Positions 55,089 through 62,736 of a DNA stretch of 64,000 nucleotides are shown in pieces. Numbering within the stretch: the first letter of the stretch is position 1; each line of letters starts with the position of its first letter. Below the pieces are notes generated by a model. The model was not told the origin of the DNA, did no database searches, and was given only the letters and a program-made list of their open reading frames with translations. Origin of the DNA: CAYJAZ01 sp964368455 (GTDB lineage Bacteria; Desulfobacterota; Desulfovibrionia; Desulfovibrionales; Desulfovibrionaceae); the NCBI GenBank assembly GCA_964368455.1, contig CAYJAZ010000013.1:1-64000 (forward strand). The letters are read 5' to 3'. The translations under genes and the position numbers were made by a program.

Positions 55089-55829
55089 AATAAATTCTCT
55101 CTTCACTTGTGCCGTAAAAACATAACCATCGCCACGAACTGTTTTAATAAGTTTAGTAATTCTTTGTTTTTCTTTCAATTTTGCTCTCAATCTTGAAACT
55201 TGCACATCTATACTTCTATCGAAAGGATTTCTCCCAAACTCGTCTGTATAGCCTTGTAATATCTCGATTAATTCTTCACGAGATATAACTTTATGCGGTT
55301 TTTTTAGAAAGGTAAAAAGCAATTTATATTCAGCACCGCTTAAGTTTACTATTTCTTTATTTGCATCTATCAAATGTCTTGCTTGTGTGCTTAAAGCCCA
55401 ATCTTCAAAGATATAATGTTCTGAAAGTTGATTTTTGAATTTTCTTTGTTTTTTTGTTCGACGCATAACGGCTTTTATACGTGCAATAAGTTCTCTTTTA
55501 TCGCAATTCTTATCAAGATAATCATCAGCACCAAATTCTAAACCAAGAACTCTATCGCTGATTTCTCCAAGTTTTGAAAGAAAAATAAAGGAAATATCTT
55601 CGCTTTCGTAGATTTTTTTACAAAATTCTAAAGCATTTTCATTCTCAAATAAGGCTTCGCTCAATATTAAATCAAATTTTCTTTCTGCTAATAAAGCTAT
55701 GGCTTCAGCTTTATTTTTTACATATGTTACTATATATGAATGCATTTCTAAATAAGAAATCAATTCAGTACAGTAGTTTATGTCGCTGTCAACTAAAAGT
55801 ATATGTTCTTTAGCTTTAAATTCATTCAT
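55086..55829 (-). CDS. OmpR/PhoB-type response regulator with altered receiver
   Basis: About 247 residues from the ATG at 55829 (MNEFKAKEHILLVDSDINY); an ATG five codons earlier is also possible. The receiver domain has LLVDSD in place of the acidic pair, the conserved Thr/Ser (FLSK) and Lys (DYLDKN). The phospho-acceptor position in FDLILSEALF is Glu (residue 58) where Asp is expected. The C-terminal winged helix is standard (LSGAEYKLLFTFLKKPHKVISREEL, RSIDVQVSRLRAKL, IKTVRGDGYVF). No histidine kinase gene is adjacent. Glu may mimic the phosphorylated form; this is inference. Confidence 0.88.
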   Translation of the reverse strand: MNEFKAKEHILLVDSDINYCTELISYLEMHSYIVTYVKNKAEAIALLAERKFDLILSEALFENENALEFCKKIYESEDISFIFLSKLGEISDRVLGLEFGADDYLDKNCDKRELIARIKAVMRRTKKQRKFKNQLSEHYIFEDWALSTQARHLIDANKEIVNLSGAEYKLLFTFLKKPHKVISREELIEILQGYTDEFGRNPFDRSIDVQVSRLRAKLKEKQRITKLIKTVRGDGYVFTAQVKREFI

Positions 55830-56183
55830 CTTTATGAGCACCATTTGTATTTTTTCTTTACTTTATGTAACAAAATATTGCATGTCAAGTTTTTATATGC
55901 ATTTTTAATACTATAAATTAAAACATGGACTTTTTAAAAAAAGTTGTTATTATTAATACACTATTTTTTTATTTTTTGTTTTTCTTTTTAGTATTTCTTT
56001 TTTCATAAAAGAAATAGCTCTTTGAAAAACTTCTGGTAAATAATATTATAACAATGCCTTAGGGATTTAACTTTTACCTTGGCAAGAAATTTGCATAAAT
56101 TTAGATTAATCCTCTTTCTGTCGATATTCTGACTCTCTTAACAGAATTAAGATTGAGTTCTTAAAATTTATGAGGTTGTATTG
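55830..56183. other. intergenic region between the regulator and the transglycosylase
   Basis: About 350 AT-rich bases between divergent genes. Apart from the sigma-54-type site at 56079 I see no convincing element. A GGTAAA stretch near 56036 and several A/T runs are unremarkable. Confidence 0.5.
56079..56095 (+). promoter_or_regulatory. sigma-54-type (-24/-12) promoter
   Basis: TTGGCAAGAAATTTGCA carries the GG (56081-56082) and GC (56093-56094) dinucleotides with exactly ten bases between, the RpoN consensus. Transcription would begin near 56106, about 78 nt before the lytic transglycosylase start. Confidence 0.6.
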
Positions 56184-57263
56184 ATGTCTAGACTTATAAA
56201 AGTTTCAATATCTGCACTTTTATTGCTTTCTCTCACAGCTTTTGTGCCTTCACATAAGCTTGCTCTAGATTTTAATCAAGAAAAATTTGCTTTTGATCCA
56301 CAAAACTACCGCTATTATTTTTCTCATAGCGAATTAAACACAAAGCAAAGCCTAGCAAAGAAAACTATAACAAAACATTCTCCCCTACTTTTTATAACAA
56401 GAAATTCAGTAGAAATAAAAACTGTTAATGGCAATAAAGATTTAGAACTTTTCAGTACACAAAACCTGCATTTTTTACCCACAGGTGTGAGCGAAGATGC
56501 AAATGTAATTAAAATTGCTGAAATCCAAGATTTTTTAAATAATCAAGCTCCACTAAAACTTCATTCTCATCTCAACACAAAACACAGTGCAGAGCCTTAT
56601 TACGCACCTGTTTCCTTGAATGAAAGTTATGTAGTTGGTTCGCTTTGTCTGCCCCCTTCTTCTGATTTTAAGCATACAAATCCATTCTTTATTGCCTATG
56701 GTAATTCTATAGATCCAAATCTTCAAAGAATACCATTTACCCAAAGAGCGAAAAGTTATACTCCTCTTGTCAATAAATACGCCGCCAGATACAGACTTTC
56801 TACTTCTCTTGTCTATGCAATAATGCATGTAGAAAGTGGCTTCAATCCTAATGCTGTAAGTCCGAGCAGAGCTCATGGCCTTATGCAAATTGTTGTAGAA
56901 ACAGCCGGCAAGGAAGTGCATGATTATCTAGGCAAATCATCGCCTTTATCGCCTAATCTTTTGCACAATCCAGAATTTAATGTACAATACGGCACAGCCT
57001 ATCTTTATTTGCTAAAAACAAGGCATTTTAGCCGAATTTCTGATCCATTATCACGAGAATATTGCGCCATTGCAGCCTATAATGGTGGTTCAAGCCGAGT
57101 ACTCAGGCTTTTTGGCTCTGGTGAGCAAGCTTATGCAAAGATTAATTCTATGAAGCCAAGTGAAGTCTATAATGTTATTAGACTTTCTTTCCCTAGCGAC
57201 GAAACAAGAAGATATTTACAAAAAGTAGTCGCGGTAAAACAAACATATTCCTCAATATTTTAG
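56184..57263 (+). CDS. membrane-targeted lytic murein transglycosylase (SLT family)
   Basis: The ATG at 56184 is used (GAGG eight bases upstream); an in-frame TTG three bases earlier is too close. The 359-residue product has a signal peptide (MSRLIKVSISALLLLSLTAF). After about 190 residues of unrecognised N-terminal domain comes a C-terminal Slt domain: SLVYAIMHVESGFNPNAVSP with the catalytic Glu, AHGLMQIVVETAG, FNVQYGTAYLYLL and CAIAAYNGGSSRVLRLF. It resembles MltC in domain order. It cleaves peptidoglycan with 1,6-anhydro product formation. A sigma-54-type promoter lies upstream. Confidence 0.87.
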   Translation: MSRLIKVSISALLLLSLTAFVPSHKLALDFNQEKFAFDPQNYRYYFSHSELNTKQSLAKKTITKHSPLLFITRNSVEIKTVNGNKDLELFSTQNLHFLPTGVSEDANVIKIAEIQDFLNNQAPLKLHSHLNTKHSAEPYYAPVSLNESYVVGSLCLPPSSDFKHTNPFFIAYGNSIDPNLQRIPFTQRAKSYTPLVNKYAARYRLSTSLVYAIMHVESGFNPNAVSPSRAHGLMQIVVETAGKEVHDYLGKSSPLSPNLLHNPEFNVQYGTAYLYLLKTRHFSRISDPLSREYCAIAAYNGGSSRVLRLFGSGEQAYAKINSMKPSEVYNVIRLSFPSDETRRYLQKVVAVKQTYSSIF

Positions 57264-57271
57264 ATTGCCCT

Positions 57272-57892
57272 ATGTTCAATGAATACGATAATATCATATC
57301 CTTAGGCGAAGCTTGTTTTGTAGCAACAACACTCATCAATCTAAACCTGCGTCAATTCTCCTCTCCTTTTGATTGGGTTATGGGCTCAGGCTTAAAGTAT
57401 AGACTAGATTGCCTGCTTACAGATTTTGATAATTTCATCGAAAAAGAAAATCTTTCAAAACTTGACTACAACGATCCAGACACAGATTTTTACTCCTATC
57501 TGAATACAAAATCGTCTATAGTATTTAATCACGAATTTCGTAAAAATGAAGATTTCAACTCTGCTTACCCAGAAGTGAGAGAACGCTACGACAGAAGAAT
57601 ACAAAGACTTTTAGACTTGCTTTCAAGCAAACAATCTAATCTACTTGTCTATATGGATTTAAAAAAACCAAAGCAAGAAATCACTATAGATCAATTGATT
57701 GAATATATGGTGCGGATCAACCATAAATTCAAAACTAATACTATAGAATTATTATATTTTAGATATGTAGATAATGTAGAAGATGCTTCTATTAGAAAAA
57801 TCAATAAATACCTTTCTGTAGCGGATTATAATGGTCTTATTGATGAACAAGCAGCAAATCAAAATCTATGTGATTTAAAATTAAAAAAATAA
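57272..57892 (+). CDS. DUF1796-family putative papain-like cysteine peptidase
   Basis: The 206-residue protein shows the family signature near its start: NIISLGEACFVATTLINL, then LRQFSSPFDWVMG, where the Cys of GEAC would be the nucleophile; a His-containing segment (IVFNHEFRKNED) follows. No signal peptide. Its family is related to papain-like peptidases by profile methods, but its function is unknown. Its start lies eight bases after the transglycosylase stop, so they probably form one operon. No ribosome binding site is evident, suggesting translational coupling. Confidence 0.7.
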   Translation: MFNEYDNIISLGEACFVATTLINLNLRQFSSPFDWVMGSGLKYRLDCLLTDFDNFIEKENLSKLDYNDPDTDFYSYLNTKSSIVFNHEFRKNEDFNSAYPEVRERYDRRIQRLLDLLSSKQSNLLVYMDLKKPKQEITIDQLIEYMVRINHKFKTNTIELLYFRYVDNVEDASIRKINKYLSVADYNGLIDEQAANQNLCDLKLKK

Positions 57893-57920
57893 GAAAGTTT
57901 TTTACTTTCTTATTTTTTTT
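57886..57920 (+). terminator. rho-independent terminator at the end of the DUF1796 gene
   Basis: AAATAAGAAAGT paired with ACTTTCTTATTT, followed by T8. The left arm includes the stop codon. It can act in both directions. Confidence 0.8.
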
Positions 57921-57938
57921 ATAAATATTTATTGTGAA

Positions 57939-58280
57939 TTAACTTAAAAACTGAATTTGTTTTTCATTGCTAAAATTATACAAAAAAGTTTTTGCCATAA
58001 AGCCATTTTCTATAAAGAAAGAACAATTGAGGATAAAGAAATGCAAGTCTTCGTCTTTAAAAGAAAAAGCATTTTTATTATCTTCTGAAACCAATCCAAG
58101 AATGTATTTTTCTTGATAAAACTTATTTTTTTCTTCTTGCTCTTTTGTCACTTGCAATAAGGTTGATAAAGCCTCTAAAGCATTTTTAGCTTTTTGTGCT
58201 GACACTTGCTGCATTTCACGAGCAGAAGATGCCTTTATCCCGGCGTGCTCGTCAAGAGTATGTATATTTTTTTCATTCAT
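57939..58280 (-). CDS. hypothetical protein, 113 aa
   Basis: I do not recognise this protein. A strong ribosome binding site (GGAGG) precedes the ATG. The first half is alpha-helical and polar (SSAREMQQVSAQKAKNALEAL, LLQVTKEQEEKNKFYQEKYI) and the second half is Phe/Ile-rich (LHFFILNCSFFIENGFMAKT) with one Cys. It is not a clear membrane protein. It lies on the minus strand between two terminators, apparently as a single-gene unit downstream of the IscA-like genes. Confidence 0.6.
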   Translation of the reverse strand: MNEKNIHTLDEHAGIKASSAREMQQVSAQKAKNALEALSTLLQVTKEQEEKNKFYQEKYILGLVSEDNKNAFSFKDEDLHFFILNCSFFIENGFMAKTFLYNFSNEKQIQFLS

Positions 58281-58458
58281 TTTAAACCTCCATGTTGAAA
58301 ATGAATAGTATCCCTTTCATTAATTCAATCGACATTAATTAATTTAACTTTAGAGCCTTTTTAAAAAAAATTCAATATTAAAATATTCACACTCATTATT
58401 TGAAGAAAAGCAAAGACAATCTTTTATTTGAGTAAGGATTATTTGCCGTATATTAAAT

Positions 58459-58484
58459 AAAAAAGGGCATATTTCTATGCCCTC
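58459..58484 (-). terminator. terminator of the IscA-like operon
   Basis: GGGCATA paired with TATGCCC (loop GAAA), followed on the minus strand by TTTTTT. It lies 26 bases past the stop of the selenoprotein candidate gene. Confidence 0.87.
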
Positions 58485-58509
58485 AAATTCTTTTCTTAGT
58501 AGATAAAAA

Positions 58510-58827
58510 CTAACCGCAGCTTCCGCTTCCACAAGAGCTACCGCATGAACCAGCGTTAGCAAATGGTTTTTTAGGTTCAATAATGAAACCCATGTATGAA
58601 ACATCAACTGTCAAACCTTCAACTTCTGTCATAAGATCTTTGTTTACGCAGAATGTAAAGTCTGATTGTTCGATCACTGTATCATCTTCTAATGGCTCAT
58701 CCAGAGCCAATGCCAATCTTGGCCCACGTCAACCACCTGGTGCCAAATAGATACGAATTGCTTGTTTGTCTTTGCCTTCAAAGAAAGCGTTTAGCTCCTT
58801 AAGAGCTCCTTCAGAAATTTCTAGCAT
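58510..58827 (-). CDS. IscA/HesB-like selenoprotein candidate (in-frame UGA read as Sec)
   Basis: From the ATG at 58827 (GGAGG five bases upstream) the frame reads MLEISEGALKELNAFFEGKD, then IRIYLAPGG, a TGA (58729-58731), and continues RGPRLALALDEPLEDD to a normal TAA at 58510. The TGA is codon 33. The adjacent paralogue has Cys33 at the same place (SGGCQGPRLAMDF), a conserved A-type carrier position. HesB-like proteins are a known bacterial selenoprotein family. Downstream is a SECIS-like hairpin. The 105-residue product ends in a Cys/Gly tail (GSCGSSCGSGSCG). The alternative, a decayed gene, is less likely because the frame after the TGA is intact and conserved. Confidence 0.8.
58693..58709 (-). 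promoter_or_regulatory. SECIS-like hairpin after the UGA codon
   Basis: The minus-strand RNA forms TGGCTC/GAGCCA around a 5-nt loop TGGAT, starting 19 nt past the UGA. Bacterial SECIS elements sit at about this distance and carry a G early in the apical loop, as here (second base). The stem can extend by about two more pairs with a mismatch. Confidence 0.65.
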
Positions 58828-59195
58828 AATGCCTCCGAGCTGAATATTTGATTAAAGGGTACTGATGACCTTTGTATAATGCCACAACCGCCGCATCTTG
58901 TTTCGCATGCCGAAACATTTGAATAAGGCTTTTTAGGCTCAAGTAGAAATTTTCCTCTAATTTTATCATAAGAGATTTTCAAAGCCTTGATTGAGGCGAG
59001 TAAATCTTTATCAATAAAGAAAGAATAGCTTCCATTGCTTATAAGGCTGTCATTATCATCAGCCTTCCTAAAATCCATTGCCAAACGCGGTCCTTGACAA
59101 CCGCCAGATACGAGAAAAATTTTTATAATCTGCTTTTCTTTAGTGCCAAAATAGCTATCAAATACAGCTAATGCATCAGTTGTTAACTCTATCAT
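58821..59195 (-). CDS. IscA/HesB-like iron-sulfur carrier protein, cysteine paralogue
   Basis: The 124-residue protein has the A-type carrier fold: MIELTTDALAVFDSYF, FLVSGGCQGPRLAMDF with Cys33, SYSFFIDKDLLASIKALKISYDKIRGKFLLEPKKP, then a Cys-rich stretch (SACETRCGGCG) that replaces the usual CGCGxSF tail. The chain runs past that to a 20-residue extension ending in ALC. Its stop overlaps the start of the selenoprotein candidate by seven bases, so the two are translationally coupled. AGGAAG precedes the ATG. These proteins carry iron or Fe-S clusters to target proteins, or respond to redox state. Confidence 0.82.
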   Translation of the reverse strand: MIELTTDALAVFDSYFGTKEKQIIKIFLVSGGCQGPRLAMDFRKADDNDSLISNGSYSFFIDKDLLASIKALKISYDKIRGKFLLEPKKPYSNVSACETRCGGCGIIQRSSVPFNQIFSSEALC

Positions 59196-59305
59196 TTAGC
59201 TTCCTATTTAAAACTAATTTAAAACAAATAACAAAGAAAATATAAGTCAAATTTTTGCTTTGTCAAGTTTTCAAATCTCAATTTTAAAAACTTATCATAA
59301 GCATT

Positions 59306-60259
59306 TTAGAATGCAACACTCATAGTCTTGCCTGTATCTTCATATGGCTTTTGTTTTTCGCCATTATGAACAATTTCAACACCGCTAGGATTACCAAGAA
59401 AAATAATTGCTTTTTTATCGTATTCTAAAAGCACACTCTTTCCTTGTTCAAGAGTGAAATTGCCTCTCACAAGCTTGCCGTCTAAAGTTATTTGCATCCA
59501 GCAAGCTGCTTTAGCTTTAATCAAAAGATACTGTGAGCCTGCACCAATTCTTTGATCAGCTTCGATTGTATTTTCTGCTTTCTTTTGAACTTTTGGTGCT
59601 GCTGGCTGATTCTTCTTATTTTTTGAACTTTCTATAGCAGCTGCCATATTTTCTTGAACAAGTTCGTCCAATTTATTCGCAGCTTCTTGTGTCATGCCAT
59701 TGAGCAAGACAACTTCTTCTTCAACTTGACTTTGACTTGTTTGTGTTTGCACTTCAGGCTGATTTGTTGTCTGAACTGGTGCTTGGACGCTTTCAGTCAC
59801 AGGATTTTCGTTGAGGTAAGGTGAGTTTTCAGCTTCTTCGATAAGTCCGCGAACAAAATTACTTTCCATAAATGCAGTTGCTGCAATATATGCAAATAAG
59901 ATCACCGCAACAGCTATTATAATACGAAGTAATATTTTGAAATTTTTATTTTCTGGAAGTGTGTTTGTGATGTATTCATTTTCTATTCTATTCTTATTTG
60001 CATAATTCGGTTCTTCGCCTACAAATGTCAAACATTTCATAGCTTCTTCTATAAGTGCATCGTCAAATTCTAAAAACTTACAATAAGACTTCACAAAAGC
60101 TACTCTGAAAGCAAGTTCTGGTAATCTTTCTCTATTTGCGTCTTCAAGAGCTATCAAAACATTAATAGAAATTTTTAAAATATCGGCAACATCTTTTATT
60201 TCGAGGCCTTTTTCTTCTCTTTTTTCACGAAGCATTATCCCTAATTCTACTAAGTTCAT
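59306..60259 (-). CDS. RodZ-like helix-turn-helix membrane protein (HTH_25/DUF4115)
   Basis: The ATG at 60259 (MNLVELGIMLREKREEKGLE) has GAGG seven bases upstream, so it is preferred to the GTG four codons earlier. The 317-residue protein has an N-terminal Xre-type HTH (5-65), one membrane segment (about 107-130), a low-complexity Gln/Glu/Ala linker, and a C-terminal DUF4115 domain (YLLIKAKAACWMQITLDGKLV; LLEYDKKAIIFLGNPSGVEI). RodZ links MreB to the cell-wall elongation machinery. Without mreB nearby the assignment is by architecture only. Confidence 0.8.
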   Translation of the reverse strand: MNLVELGIMLREKREEKGLEIKDVADILKISINVLIALEDANRERLPELAFRVAFVKSYCKFLEFDDALIEEAMKCLTFVGEEPNYANKNRIENEYITNTLPENKNFKILLRIIIAVAVILFAYIAATAFMESNFVRGLIEEAENSPYLNENPVTESVQAPVQTTNQPEVQTQTSQSQVEEEVVLLNGMTQEAANKLDELVQENMAAAIESSKNKKNQPAAPKVQKKAENTIEADQRIGAGSQYLLIKAKAACWMQITLDGKLVRGNFTLEQGKSVLLEYDKKAIIFLGNPSGVEIVHNGEKQKPYEDTGKTMSVAF

Positions 60260-60373
60260 GCTTTTCCTCACTCATAACTTTCGTCAATTTTTTCTTAGTA
60301 TTAGCCTAATTTTCTTTTTTCTCACTCTAAGTAATTTTTTATCTTATCGTAACAAAAATGACATTTAGGTATT

Positions 60374-61315
60374 TTAGTATTTTATATCAATAATCGCTCT
60401 TTCATTTAACTCTTTTGCGTATTCAGTAATGACTTTGTCGTAAAGAGGTTTTTCTAAGATAGATCTTATACTTTCTTTGATTTGATCAGTCATTTTTACG
60501 CTTGATGCCTTTTGCATTTGGCAGCTATTTACATAGACTTGGCCAAAAGTGTCACCCATAGGGAGTAAAGGACTTGCGCCTTTTGTTATTGGTGCAATAA
60601 CTTGTTGTATCACGGGAGCAAGATCTTTTACATGCATTGAGCCTAGTGAGCCGCCGCCTTCTTTATTTGGGCCAACAGTTACCTGTCTTGCTGCTGCACT
60701 AAATGAAATATTACCAGACAAGATTCTTTCATTGTACCTTTTTGCAGTTTTTGCATCTGGGTAAATAATCATTGAAATATTGCATATACCGGTTTTTTGG
60801 GCATATTTAGAACGATTTTCATTGAAATAAGCTTGTATCGCTTCCTCAGAAACAAGCAAATCTTCTTTATCAAAGTTTTTTTCGATAACAGCTTGAATTA
60901 TTGCACTTGATTCAATTTCATCTAGTATATAGCTTTTTGAAACACCTTGCTTTGCTACTGATTTCAAGAATTGTTCTTCATTCATACCACTTCTTTTTAC
61001 GATATTTTGGTATTGATTTTCAACAAATCCAGGTTTCAAATTAAAGCCTGTTTTCTTTGCTTGTGCAACAACGAGCTTTTCTTGGATCATTCTATCAAGG
61101 GTTTCTCTATATAATTTATCTACTTGTTCGTTGTTTTCAGGTTTTTTACCTTGTAAACCTCTTTCGTAGAGTATTGGTTTTACTTTATTTTCTAAATCTA
61201 AAGAAGATATCATGCTTCCGTTAACATTTGCAACTACTCTCAATTGAACAGCATGGGCAGCTTCTGAAAAGATCAATAGACAAAGGGACAAAAAGACAAG
61301 AGTGTTTAATCTCAT
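60374..61315 (-). CDS. SurA/PpiC-type periplasmic peptidyl-prolyl isomerase chaperone
   Basis: The ATG at 61315 (MRLNTLVFLSLCLLIFSEAA) is supported by GGAG six bases upstream; a TTG four codons earlier overlaps that site. The 313-residue protein has a signal peptide to about residue 22. A SurA-like N-domain follows (VVANVNGSMISSLDLENKVKPILYERG; YRETLDRMIQEKLVVAQAKKTG), then a parvulin domain (CNISMIIYPDAKTAKRYNERI; ARQVTVGPNKEGGGSLGSMHVKDLAP). The parvulin motif GGSLG is intact. It assists folding of outer-membrane proteins in the periplasm. It lies 114 bases upstream of the RodZ-like gene. Confidence 0.87.
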   Translation of the reverse strand: MRLNTLVFLSLCLLIFSEAAHAVQLRVVANVNGSMISSLDLENKVKPILYERGLQGKKPENNEQVDKLYRETLDRMIQEKLVVAQAKKTGFNLKPGFVENQYQNIVKRSGMNEEQFLKSVAKQGVSKSYILDEIESSAIIQAVIEKNFDKEDLLVSEEAIQAYFNENRSKYAQKTGICNISMIIYPDAKTAKRYNERILSGNISFSAAARQVTVGPNKEGGGSLGSMHVKDLAPVIQQVIAPITKGASPLLPMGDTFGQVYVNSCQMQKASSVKMTDQIKESIRSILEKPLYDKVITEYAKELNERAIIDIKY

Positions 61316-61448
61316 ATTCAGCTCCAATTAATTACTTTTCTACTAATACTCTTTAACATCGTGTTTTGCAAGCAATTTAATGTCAAAAATTTTGTATTCA
61401 AGTATTTTTAGAAAAAGATGATGAAATAGAAAAGTTTAGATTTTAAGT

Positions 61449-61531
61449 GAGAGCAAGGAAGAAGTATTTTCTGTGTAAGGAGTGTAGTAGAGCCTACATG
61501 ACTAAGCAGAAAATTTTTCTGACGCTGCTCT
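61449..61531. repeat. three-level nested palindrome between the SurA-like gene and the Cmk-MoaC gene
   Basis: Outer stem GAGAGCA/TGCTCT, middle stem ATTTTCTG/CAGAAAAT (perfect, 8 bp), inner stem TGTAG/CTACA. Together they form an 83-base extended hairpin with unpaired stretches between levels. It is downstream of the fusion gene on the minus strand, and no T-run follows directly. Confidence 0.65.
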
Positions 61532-61578
61532 AACAAAAATATAGGCTTTTATAACATTATCTTTTTTTTAAAAGTGCT

Positions 61579-62736
61579 CTAATGCTGTTTATAGAGATAT
61601 TCACTCTTGCCGCCGCTTTTTTTTATGAGTCTACATTCTTGAATACATATATCTTTTTGCACAGCCTTACACATATCATAAATCGTAGCCGCAGCTATTT
61701 GTGCTGCAATTATTGCTTCCATTTCAACGCCTGTTTTGTCTGTAGTATGCGCTTCGGATTCAATTTCTATCGAAGGAGGACAATCAACAACATTAAAACG
61801 TATATCCACATAAGAAAGAGCAAGAGGATGACATAAAGGAATGAGAGAGGAGGTTTGCTTTGCTGCCAAAATACCTGCAATCTTTGCCGTTGTGAGAACA
61901 TCGCCCTTTGGAAGAGCATTTTGCTTGAGCAATTGCAAGGTATTTTCATTTACTAAAACCTTACTAGAAACAATTGCAATTCTCTTTGTCGCTTCTTTAG
62001 CCCCAACATCTACCATACACGCATTGCCATCAGCATCTAAATGTGTAAAAGCATTTTGGCTTTGGCTTAATTTTTCGTTGGCATGTTTTATTAATATGGC
62101 AAAAACTTCTTCTAGATTTTTATCAGAAGTATCTATAATAATGGCATCTTCTGCCGGTTTTAGTGGATCTGTTGCTCTTGTTCTGTCTATTTCATCTCTT
62201 TGTACTAAGGATTCAAACAATTCTTCAAAAACAGGATTTTCGCCCTTTGCTACCATTTCATCGTAACGTCTTTTTGCACGAACTTTTGCATGAGCATCTA
62301 AAAATAATTTACAAACAGCATTTGGAAAAACCTTTGTTCCCATATCTCTGCCTTCGACAACTAAGGAAAAATTTCTTGCTATACTTTGTTGATTTTCTTG
62401 CAAAACTTTGCGTATAGCAGGAATTTTAGCCACAATAGAAGACATGCGAGCCGCTTTATCAGTTCGTATAGGCAAGGAAGAAGTCAATTTCCCATTACAA
62501 AGAAGTTCGGCATCGTAGGTATTTGAAGTTAAAGAAAATTTATATTCTTTTGCTTTTTTTTCGATTTTTTCATCATCCATATCATGCACTTGAGAACCAA
62601 GTTTCAAACCTAAGGTTCTATACATAGCACCAGTATCAAGCATAGGAAGATTTAAATAAGTGGCAAGTTTTTTTGCAAGTGTAGATTTGCCAACACCAGC
62701 TGGGCCGTCAATAGTAATCACAAAATTTTGTATCAT
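61579..62736 (-). CDS. cmk/moaC: cytidylate kinase fused to MoaC (cyclic pyranopterin monophosphate synthase)
   Basis: One frame of 385 residues encodes two enzymes. Residues 1-220 are (d)CMP kinase: Walker A GPAGVGKST (11-19), LDTGAMYR, VVEGRDMGTKVFP, RRYDEM, RDEIDRTRATDPLKPAEDA. After a short linker (about 221-229), residues 230-385 are a complete MoaC: THLDADGNACMVDVGAKEATKR, TTAKIAGILAAKQTSSLIPLC followed by HPL, then DKTGVEMEAIIA and TIYDMCKAVQKD, ending KSGGKSEYLY. The MoaC part has no Met of its own at its start. Cmk recycles pyrimidine nucleotides; MoaC acts in molybdenum cofactor synthesis. Its start overlaps the hisC stop. Confidence 0.93.
   Translation of the reverse strand: MIQNFVITIDGPAGVGKSTLAKKLATYLNLPMLDTGAMYRTLGLKLGSQVHDMDDEKIEKKAKEYKFSLTSNTYDAELLCNGKLTSSLPIRTDKAARMSSIVAKIPAIRKVLQENQQSIARNFSLVVEGRDMGTKVFPNAVCKLFLDAHAKVRAKRRYDEMVAKGENPVFEELFESLVQRDEIDRTRATDPLKPAEDAIIIDTSDKNLEEVFAILIKHANEKLSQSQNAFTHLDADGNACMVDVGAKEATKRIAIVSSKVLVNENTLQLLKQNALPKGDVLTTAKIAGILAAKQTSSLIPLCHPLALSYVDIRFNVVDCPPSIEIESEAHTTDKTGVEMEAIIAAQIAAATIYDMCKAVQKDICIQECRLIKKSGGKSEYLYKQH

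Noticed and set aside
58510..58716. A separate 68-residue ORF starting at TTG
   Set aside because: It is the 3' part of the IscA-like frame; the true start is the ATG at 58827 with a UGA in between.
58729..58731. UGA as an inactivating stop (pseudogene)
   Set aside because: The frame after it is intact and conserved, the codon falls exactly on the conserved Cys, and a SECIS-like hairpin follows. Kept as an alternative, not preferred.
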